Below are positions 7,023 through 12,652 of a stretch of 12,652 nucleotides of DNA, piece after piece. Origin of the DNA: JBEINZ01 sp040377825 (lineage in GTDB: Bacteria; Pseudomonadota; Alphaproteobacteria; Rhizobiales; Ancalomicrobiaceae); NCBI GenBank assembly GCA_040377825.1, contig JBEINZ010000064.1, forward strand, positions 1 to 12,652. Reading direction: 5' to 3'. The notes below the pieces were generated by a model. It was not told the origin of the DNA. It ran no database searches and saw only the letters and a program-made list of their open reading frames with translations. The first letter of the stretch is position 1; every line of letters starts with the position of its first letter. A program made the translations under genes and the position numbers.

Positions 7023-7718
7023 TCATAAAGGCTCGGCTGCCGGGGCCTTGCGCGCCAGTCCGTCGTGGAGATCCAAGATCCTGTCGAACCACGTCCTAAT
7101 CGCCGGCTCGGCCGATAGCAAGTCAACCGGTGAAACCACGCGCGCCCATTGGAGCGTGCCAAACACGCAATAATCCGCGTAATCCGGTGTTTCGCCGCCG
7201 AGGAAGGGCTCTACGCGGAGCATCGACTTGAGCGGCGCGAGCGCGTCATTGAATGACGCGATCCGGGCCTCCCGGCCCGCGACGATCGCTTCTAACGGCT
7301 GCCCGAACCGCTTTTGGCGACTTGAGCGGAAGTAGCTCTTGTCGGCTTCGTCGACGATGCCGTGGATGTCGAGCAGGACGATGCGCGAGATCATCGGATG
7401 GAGCGTCAAGACCCAGCTCTCCACCAAGCGGTTGCCGGCCAGGCCGCGCGCGCCGCCAAAGAGGCTCGGCCGATCCGGATAGGTCGCCTCAAGATACTGC
7501 GCGATGGCGAAACTATCGGCGATCAGCCGGCCGCCGTCGTCGATAACCGGCAGCGTCGCATGGCCGCCACCGGCGATCGTTGGGATATCGGTGAAGCGGG
7601 TCGCCACCGTTTCGAAAGGGAGCCTCTTATGGGCGAGCGCTAGCTTAATGCGCCAGCAATACGGACTGAACCGCCGCCCATCGGCGCGGACAAGATCTTA
7701 AAGGACGATCGGCTTCAT
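7023..7718 (-). pseudogene. Glutathione S-transferase family protein with stop at codon 7
   Basis: Glutathione S-transferases join glutathione to electrophiles in the cytoplasm. The expected start is ATG 7716-7718 (GAGG 8 bases upstream). The reading is MKPIVL, then TAA (7698-7700 on the + strand reads TTA), then DLVRADGRRFSPYCWRIKLAL and the rest of the thioredoxin-like domain without further stops. RFSPYCWR carries the glutathione-contacting Ser/Cys region; ADSFAIAQYLE is the second glutathione-binding element; an all-helical C-terminal domain follows to TGA 7023-7025. The stop replaces a residue that could be Tyr (one-base change from TAC or TAT). The first usable in-frame start after the stop is GTG 7605-7607, which would omit 37 residues and the active-site strand, so a truncated product is unlikely to work. 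A base-calling error is the main alternative. Confidence 0.8.
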
Positions 7719-7793
7719 CAATCAACCTCGGCTGCGGGTTCGAGGCGGACCACGATGAGCCGAAGACGAGCCGACACATGCAAAACAGCAAAG

Positions 7794-8186
7794 TCAGCGG
7801 ATCGGGGCTTCCGGGGTCGCGAGCACCTTGCCGTCCTGCCCGGTCACATAGACGATGACCGAGTTTGCATTGGCCATTTTGGGCACGGAGAAAGACGCCT
7901 TAATGGGCGTGATCATCTGTGCGCACAGGCCGTCCGCGCGCTTCAGCTTGACGGTTGCCGGCGCGGCGGTCAGCGGCGGAAACTCGCCCTTGGGGGCGCC
8001 GGCCGCCGTGGAGACGATGCTCCAGCAGGCTTCGGGTGCCTGATAGACAATCTCGATCGCAATCGAGCCGTCCTTGGCGCGCTTGGCTTCGACGCCGCCA
8101 TCATTGGCGCGCGGATGGTCCCAGGTCACCAGGGCGAGCGCCATCGCGCCGAGAAAAAGAACACGCATATCGAGCGTACGAACCAT
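7794..8186 (-). CDS. Small predicted secreted protein of unknown function
   Basis: No family recognised. The 130-aa product begins MVRTLDMRVLFLGAMALALV, a basic start and hydrophobic core of a Sec signal peptide, with likely cleavage near residue 27 (after HPRA); it should be periplasmic or exported. The mature part is beta-rich with alternating polar and hydrophobic residues (SIAIEIVYQAPEACW, SVIVYVTGQDGKVL) and has two cysteines (in EACWS and GLCAQ) that could form a disulphide. The start is set by AAGGAAG about 7 bases before ATG 8184-8186; a second Met at residue 7 is less favoured. It is the first of the minus-strand genes, 75 bases upstream of the broken transferase, and diverges from the MFS transporter gene. 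Confidence 0.75.
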   Translation of the reverse strand: MVRTLDMRVLFLGAMALALVTWDHPRANDGGVEAKRAKDGSIAIEIVYQAPEACWSIVSTAAGAPKGEFPPLTAAPATVKLKRADGLCAQMITPIKASFSVPKMANANSVIVYVTGQDGKVLATPEAPIR

Positions 8187-8430
8187 GTTGGACTTCCTTT
8201 ACGGTTTTCTGGGCCGCTTCGGCCCGTACCCTGTCGGGACCCGCACACCGTCGGCAATCCGAAGCTTAGTCTGCGCATTGGGCGAAAATCGGACCTCAAT
8301 CGGTCTAGCTCGCGAAGAATCGCAAGACTGTGCATCCTCTGACACAAAGCCGCCCGGAAGATTGACGTTTCGTAAAGAACCAGAAGGTTCGGCCCTTGAT
8401 CGACGGCTCGAAAACGCGTCCGCTGCCGCC

Positions 8431-9684
8431 ATGACCACGGATTCGCCCCAGCCCGCCAAACCTCGCCAAGACGCCGATTTGCAGCCCAAGCCGAAAACGC
8501 CGATTGCGCGCTTCGTGCTCCCCTTGTCGGCCGTGCAGTTATTGCACTGGGGCACGATCTACTACGGCTGGGCGCTGTTCCTTGTGCCCGTCGAGCAGGA
8601 ATTCGGCTGGTCGCGCGCGGATACAAGCGGCGTCTTTTCGGCTGCGCTGGTCGCCTGGGCGCTCGCGGCGGTGCCGATCGGTAGGCTCATCGACCGGGGC
8701 GCGGGGCGCGTCGTCATGACATTGGGTTCGGCCGCCGCTGGGTTGCTCCTCCTCGGCATGTCCTTCGTGCAAAGCCTGCCCGCGCTTTACGGCCTGTGGA
8801 TTTGCCTCGGCATTGCCATGGGCGCCACTTTATACGAGCCGCTCTTCGCGGTCGTCCGTCGGACCTATGGGGCCGACTACGCCCGAGGAATCCTGATCAT
8901 CTCGTTCCTTGGCGGTCTGGCGGGGAGTTTCGGTTTTCCCCTCGTTCACGCCCTCATTGACGGATTTGGCTGGAGGACGGCGCTGGTCATCCTCGGCGCC
9001 GTCAATCTAGCGCTCGGCGCGCCGATCCACTGGCTGCTCCTGCCCAAGGAAAAGCTGGCGCCGCCGAGCACGCGAACGAGCGGCGGCCCCGAAACGCGCG
9101 GCCCCTTGCGCGCCGCGCTCGCCATGCCGGTCTTCTGGGCGCTCGCCGTCGTGTTCGCGACAAGCGGGGCGATCTTCAGTGCCGTGTCGCTGCATCTCGT
9201 GCCCTATCTCATGGAACGCGGCTACGATGTGTCCACGGCGGTGGCCGTGGCATCCATAATCGGCATATCGCAGACGGCGGGCCGCGTCGTGCTTTTTGCC
9301 ACCGGCGGCCGCATCGATTTTCGAATGGTCGGGATCGTTGCGTTCCTGGCACCGATCGGCGGGGTCGCGATCCTTGCCGGAACCACCGCAAACGACCCGC
9401 TTATCTGGGCCTTTCCGGTCCTCTATGGGCTCGGCGTGGGACTGAAAACGATCGTGCAAGCGACGGCGGGGCCGAGTTTCATCGGATCGGAGGGATATGG
9501 CGCGATCCAGGGCGCCTTTGCGGCAGCCGGCTCGCTTTCGCGCGCGGCCGCGCCGATCCTGGCGGCCTTCGTCTCGCTCCACTTCGGCGGCGCCGACGGT
9601 CTCGCGGCGTTGTTCATTGCGTTGGCGGTATCCGCCTTCGCGGCCTATCTCGTCGCGATGGCGTTGGCAAGCCGCGGTCGATAA
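8431..9684 (+). CDS. MFS transporter, 12 predicted membrane segments
   Basis: The 417-aa inner-membrane protein belongs to the major facilitator superfamily, secondary carriers driven by ion gradients. After a polar 30-residue N-terminus, hydrophobic segments alternate with short loops; the loop after the second carries GRLIDRGAGRVV, the superfamily's motif A. A longer charged loop (PKEKLAPPSTRTSGGPETRG) separates the two six-helix halves. The first half (GTIYYGWALFLVPVEQEFGWS) resembles the monocarboxylate / oxalate-formate branch, but the substrate cannot be read. ATG 8431 is the first Met consistent with the hydrophobic pattern; no clear Shine-Dalgarno precedes it, and the frame is open further upstream to 8074, but that part runs antisense over the secreted-protein gene and codes no membrane protein. 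ABC-F follows after 65 bases on the same strand. Confidence 0.88.
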   Translation: MTTDSPQPAKPRQDADLQPKPKTPIARFVLPLSAVQLLHWGTIYYGWALFLVPVEQEFGWSRADTSGVFSAALVAWALAAVPIGRLIDRGAGRVVMTLGSAAAGLLLLGMSFVQSLPALYGLWICLGIAMGATLYEPLFAVVRRTYGADYARGILIISFLGGLAGSFGFPLVHALIDGFGWRTALVILGAVNLALGAPIHWLLLPKEKLAPPSTRTSGGPETRGPLRAALAMPVFWALAVVFATSGAIFSAVSLHLVPYLMERGYDVSTAVAVASIIGISQTAGRVVLFATGGRIDFRMVGIVAFLAPIGGVAILAGTTANDPLIWAFPVLYGLGVGLKTIVQATAGPSFIGSEGYGAIQGAFAAAGSLSRAAAPILAAFVSLHFGGADGLAALFIALAVSAFAAYLVAMALASRGR

Positions 9685-9749
9685 CTCGAACGATGCGTGA
9701 CGCTCGGCGGATTTCCACGCGCGCGCAACTCGTTTAAACGTCTGGCGCC

Positions 9750-11645
9750 ATGCTTACGATCACCGACATCACCTACCGGATCGCCGGACGCACGCTCTTC
9801 GACAAGGCCTCCGCCACGCTTCAATCGGGCGCGAAGGTTGGCCTCGTGGGCAAGAACGGGACCGGCAAGACCACGCTCTTCAAGCTGATCACCGGCGATA
9901 TCGCGCCGGAATCGGGCTCTATCGGGCTGCCGCGCGCCGCGCGGATCGGCGGCGTCGCCCAGGAGGCGCCGGGAAGCGCCATCAGCCTCATCGACTTCGT
10001 GCTCGCCGCCGACGTCGAGCGGGCGCGCTTGCTTGAAGAGGCCGAAACCGCGACCGACCCACACCGAATCGCGGACATCCACACTAGGCTTTCCGACATC
10101 AATGCCCATTCGGCGGAAGCCCGCGCCGGAACGATCCTGTCCGGCCTCGGCTTCGATTACACGGCGCAGCGCCGGCCTTGTTCTGATTTCTCCGGTGGAT
10201 GGCGCATGCGCGTCGCGCTCGCCGCGGTCCTCTTTTCGCAGCCGGATCTTTTGCTCCTCGACGAACCGACGAACTATCTCGACCTTGAGGGCACCCTTTG
10301 GCTTGAAAACTATGTCGCGCGCTATCCGCACACGGTCATCATCATCAGCCATGACCGCGATCTGCTGAATATCGCCGTCGACACGATCGTTCATCTCGAC
10401 CAGGGCAAGCTCGTCGCCTATCGCGGCGGCTACGACAGCTTCGAGCGGCAGCGCCGGGAAAAGCAGATCCTATCGCAGAAAATGCGCGAGAAGCAGGAAG
10501 CCCAGCGGGCCCACATGCAGGCCTTCGTCGATCGCTTCAAGGCGAAGGCATCGAAGGCGCGGCAAGCGCAGAGCCGCATGAAAGCGCTCGCCAAGCTGCA
10601 GCCGATCGCGGGGATCGTCGAGGACGAGGGGATGGAATTCCGCTTTCCCGCTCCGGTCGGACGGCTCGCGCCGCCAATCTTGGCACTCGACGACGTGTCG
10701 GTCGGTTATGAGCCGGGCAAGCCGATCCTCAAGAAGGTGACGTTGCGCATCGACAACGACGACCGCATCGCGCTGCTCGGCTCGAACGGCAATGGCAAAT
10801 CGACCTTCGCCAAGCTGATCGCCGGCAGGCTCGATCCGATGGGCGGGGAGATCCGCCGCGCCGGCAAGATGGGCATCGCCTTCTTCGCGCAACATCAGCT
10901 CGACGATCTCATGCCGTCCGAAAGCCCGGTCGCGCATGTCGCACCGTTGATGAAGGACCAGCCGGAGGCCCGCATTCGCTCGCGCGTGGCGCAAATGGGC
11001 CTGCCGACCAACCGCATGGATACGCCGGCCAAGGACCTATCCGGCGGCGAGAAGGCGCGATTGCTCCTCGGGCTTGCAACCTTCGCCGGCCCGAACCTGA
11101 TGATCCTGGACGAACCGACGAACCACTTGGACATCGATAGCCGCGAGGCGCTGGTCCAAGCCTTGAACGCCTATGATGGCGCGGTGATCCTGATCAGCCA
11201 CGATCGCCACCTCGTGGAAGCAACGGTTGACCGGCTGCTGCTGGTGGCCGATGGCGGCGTACGCGCGTTCGACGGCGACATGGACGACTACAAGCGCTTC
11301 GTCATCGAACAGGCGGCGGGTGTCCGCTCGTCGGATAAAGCCGGCGAGGATGGGGCGAAGGAGACAGCCCAGGAGCGGCGCCGCCGTGCCGCCGACCTGC
11401 GCGAACAATTGGCGCCGCTACGCAAGAAAATCCGCGATGCGGAACAGCGGCTCGAAAAACTCCAAGCCGAACTCACCCGCCTCGACCATTCCCTAGCCGC
11501 TCCAGACCTTTTCACCCGCGACCCCAACGAGGGCACGCGGTTGATGAAGCGACGGGCGGATACCGAGAAGGCGATCGCGGAAACGGAGGAGGCCTGGCTC
11601 GCGCTGTCCGGGGAGCATGAGGCGGCGGAGAGCGTGGCGGGGTAG
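9750..11645 (+). CDS. ABC-F family ATPase (ribosome-associated type)
   Basis: ABC-F proteins have two ATPase cassettes and no membrane part; characterised members act on the ribosome in translation or antibiotic protection, or (Uup) in DNA-related roles. This 631-aa protein has Walker A GKNGTGKTT (34-42), signature DFSGGW (146-151) and Walker B LLLLDEPTN (167-175) in the first cassette. An arginine/lysine-rich linker follows (about 236-285, the P-site tRNA interaction motif region). The second cassette has GSNGNGKST (344-352), LSGGEKARL (430-438) and MILDEPTNHLD (451-461). A charged C-terminal coiled coil (about 541-625) resembles that of YheS/Uup-like members. All catalytic residues are present. 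The exact subgroup is not assigned. No obvious Shine-Dalgarno precedes ATG 9750. Confidence 0.93.
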   Translation: MLTITDITYRIAGRTLFDKASATLQSGAKVGLVGKNGTGKTTLFKLITGDIAPESGSIGLPRAARIGGVAQEAPGSAISLIDFVLAADVERARLLEEAETATDPHRIADIHTRLSDINAHSAEARAGTILSGLGFDYTAQRRPCSDFSGGWRMRVALAAVLFSQPDLLLLDEPTNYLDLEGTLWLENYVARYPHTVIIISHDRDLLNIAVDTIVHLDQGKLVAYRGGYDSFERQRREKQILSQKMREKQEAQRAHMQAFVDRFKAKASKARQAQSRMKALAKLQPIAGIVEDEGMEFRFPAPVGRLAPPILALDDVSVGYEPGKPILKKVTLRIDNDDRIALLGSNGNGKSTFAKLIAGRLDPMGGEIRRAGKMGIAFFAQHQLDDLMPSESPVAHVAPLMKDQPEARIRSRVAQMGLPTNRMDTPAKDLSGGEKARLLLGLATFAGPNLMILDEPTNHLDIDSREALVQALNAYDGAVILISHDRHLVEATVDRLLLVADGGVRAFDGDMDDYKRFVIEQAAGVRSSDKAGEDGAKETAQERRRRAADLREQLAPLRKKIRDAEQRLEKLQAELTRLDHSLAAPDLFTRDPNEGTRLMKRRADTEKAIAETEEAWLALSGEHEAAESVAG

Positions 11646-11757
11646 TGGAGGGCCGGTGAAGCCTACGGTGTCGAAGGCTGAGCTGGTCCATAGGTGGGGC
11701 TGTGGCGCCTTCGGGCTATCGAGCACGCCCGGTTTGATTTGAAGAATTCCGGATTTT

Positions 11758-11783
11758 TGAGAGACAACGCGGTTTGTCTCTCA
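11758..11783. promoter_or_regulatory. Dyad operator 1 upstream of the Fic gene
   Basis: TGAGAGACAA (11758-11767), six-base spacer CGCGGT, then TTGTCTCTCA (11774-11783): a perfect 10-bp inverted repeat. The same consensus recurs twice downstream, which makes it a likely protein-binding site. It is about 125-150 bases before the Fic start codon. Confidence 0.7.
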
Positions 11784-11803
11784 TGGATGCAAGCCTAGCT
11801 CGT

Positions 11804-11813
11804 TTGTCTCTCA
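11804..11813. promoter_or_regulatory. Operator half-site
   Basis: TTGTCTCTCA is identical to the right arm of operator 1, 30 bases downstream of that arm. The matching left arm is absent. A perfect -35-like TTGACA follows at 11816-11821, but no good -10 was found at the usual distance, so the promoter itself is unassigned. Confidence 0.55.
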
Positions 11814-11827
11814 CATTGACATCGATT

Positions 11828-11853
11828 TGATAGACAAATCGCGTTGTCTGTCA
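11828..11853. promoter_or_regulatory. Dyad operator 2 upstream of the Fic gene
   Basis: TGATAGACAA (11828-11837), spacer ATCGCG, then TTGTCTGTCA (11844-11853): 9 of 10 positions pair, with the same six-base spacer as operator 1. Shared consensus: TGANAGACAA, six bases, TTGTCTNTCA. Its right edge is 53 bases before the Fic start codon, where a repressor could cover promoter or leader. Confidence 0.7.
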
Positions 11854-11906
11854 CATGCTCGGATCAAAGGGCGTCGACGCACGTGAAATGGGGCAACCGA
11901 GGCTGC

Positions 11907-12652
11907 ATGATCGAGAAGCTCATCAACGGTCTGAACACGGAAGAAGCCGTCTATTATCATTACGGCAAATTTCCACCGATTATTTCAGACTATTCAGCTC
12001 TAATCCGCCCGATTTCTCAAGCTGCGGCAGCTGTTGCACGATATGACCAGATGCTAAAGAGCATGCATAATAGCCAGATTTTGCTTGCGCCATTGCGCAG
12101 ACAAGAGGCCGTTGTTTCTTCTCGTATGGAAGGAACCGTAAGCACCCTCGATGAAGTGCTCCGTTATGAGGCCGAGAAGGAGGGTGACGCTTCAGCATCT
12201 GATGAGAAATTCAGAAGTGAAACTATCGAAGTCTATCTGTACAGTAAAGCGCTACTCCATACACAGCGAAGCATGAAGGAGGGTCAACCTCTTTCGAACT
12301 GGCTCATTCGATCAGCTCACGGAATGCTTTTAGGTTTCGGCCGCGGGGCTAACATGGCGCCAGGTCAATTTAAAACGGATCAGAATTATTTGGCAGATCG
12401 TTCCCGCCGCAAAGTATTGTTTGTACCAATAAGCCCTGAAAAGCTAAACGATGGAATGGATGCCCTTTTCAATTTCATACAAGACGAAAATGTAGAAGTC
12501 TTACTTAAAACAGCGGTAGCCCATTTGGAATTTGAGGCAATTCATCCATTCAAGGATGGGAACGGTAGAATTGGTCGAATGCTTATCCCGTTGTTGTTAT
12601 GGAAGCACGGCGCCCTGTCAGAACCTTATTTTTACATGAGCCGTTACTTTGA
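11907..12652 (+). CDS. Fic family protein, class II self-inhibited AMP-transferase (3' end outside window)
   Basis: Fic enzymes transfer AMP (or another nucleotide part) from a nucleotide to hydroxyl groups of target proteins. The 248 visible residues contain a Fic_N region (about 20-105) with SSRMEG (71-76), the inhibitory (S/T)xxxE(G/N) motif whose glutamate blocks the active site in class II enzymes. The Fic core ends in HPFKDGNGRIGR (213-224), the complete catalytic motif with His213 and the phosphate-binding GNGRxxR. PGQFKTDQN (152-160) is the usual strand before the target-binding flap. GAGG 4 bases upstream supports ATG 11907. Related proteins are about 370 aa and often end in a winged-helix domain, which would lie beyond the window. 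Codon use is A/T-richer than in the ABC-F gene before it, suggesting acquisition. Three operator-like repeats lie directly upstream. Confidence 0.93.
   Translation, partial: MIEKLINGLNTEEAVYYHYGKFPPIISDYSALIRPISQAAAAVARYDQMLKSMHNSQILLAPLRRQEAVVSSRMEGTVSTLDEVLRYEAEKEGDASASDEKFRSETIEVYLYSKALLHTQRSMKEGQPLSNWLIRSAHGMLLGFGRGANMAPGQFKTDQNYLADRSRRKVLFVPISPEKLNDGMDALFNFIQDENVEVLLKTAVAHLEFEAIHPFKDGNGRIGRMLIPLLLWKHGALSEPYFYMSRYF

Noticed and set aside
8211..8225. Hairpin GGGCCG-CTT-CGGCCC as a terminator
   Set aside because: It has no T run on either strand and lies in front of, not behind, the genes on both sides.
8074..8430. Extending the MFS transporter upstream by 119 codons
   Set aside because: The added part runs antisense over the secreted-protein gene, has no membrane or other pattern, and the transporter is of normal length from ATG 8431.
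9645..10394. A 249-codon minus-strand frame opposite the ABC-F gene
   Set aside because: The ABC-F gene is complete with all ATPase motifs on the other strand; the antisense frame has no recognisable motif.
11758..11853. A CRISPR array
   Set aside because: The units are palindromic half-sites of 10 bases with 30 and 40 base steps and only three copies, which fits operators and not CRISPR repeats.

Overview
The window looks like chromosomal DNA of an alphaproteobacterium, most likely from the Hyphomicrobiales (Rhizobiales). The main evidence is a Porin_2-type porin with the alphaproteobacterial secretion and mature N-terminus pattern, together with GC-rich codon use in the core genes. The genus cannot be fixed from the sequence alone. 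Two stretches are visibly richer in A/T than the rest and look acquired: about 740-2750, and about 11750 to the right edge.

Left part (1-2711, + strand). The 3' end of an ALDH7-type aldehyde dehydrogenase is followed by a decayed, internally deleted IS1595-family transposase. Immediately after its last in-frame stop begins a tight three-gene unit: a 267-aa protein of unknown function (1276-2079), a PIN-domain protein (2066-2580) whose reading frame is broken by a one-base loss near 2383, and a 44-aa CxxC mini-protein (2577-2711) that starts on an ATGA overlap. Successive overlaps of 14 and 4 bases and one shared direction mark these as an operon. It resembles a toxin-antitoxin or RNase module but matches none that I can name, and it is the best candidate for an undescribed system here.

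Middle part (2798-8186, - strand). In transcription order there is a small secreted protein (8186-7794), a glutathione S-transferase with a stop at codon 7 (7718-7023), a UDP-glucose 4-epimerase (6953-5964), an acyl-CoA dehydrogenase-family protein (5941-4742), a 520-base gene-free leader region, and the porin (4220-2856) with a strong terminator. The PIN operon and the porin converge at about 2712-2855, each with its own terminator-like hairpin. galE and the acyl-CoA dehydrogenase are 22 bases apart and probably co-transcribed, though no functional link between them is evident.

Right part (8431-12652, + strand). An MFS transporter and an ABC-F ATPase of the translation-factor type are followed by a spacer with two 26-bp dyad operators plus a half-site sharing one consensus. 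These lead into a class II Fic (AMP-transferase) gene, cut by the window edge, with an intact catalytic motif and an intact N-terminal inhibitory motif. The operator cluster in front of a self-inhibited Fic enzyme is the second signal of interest.
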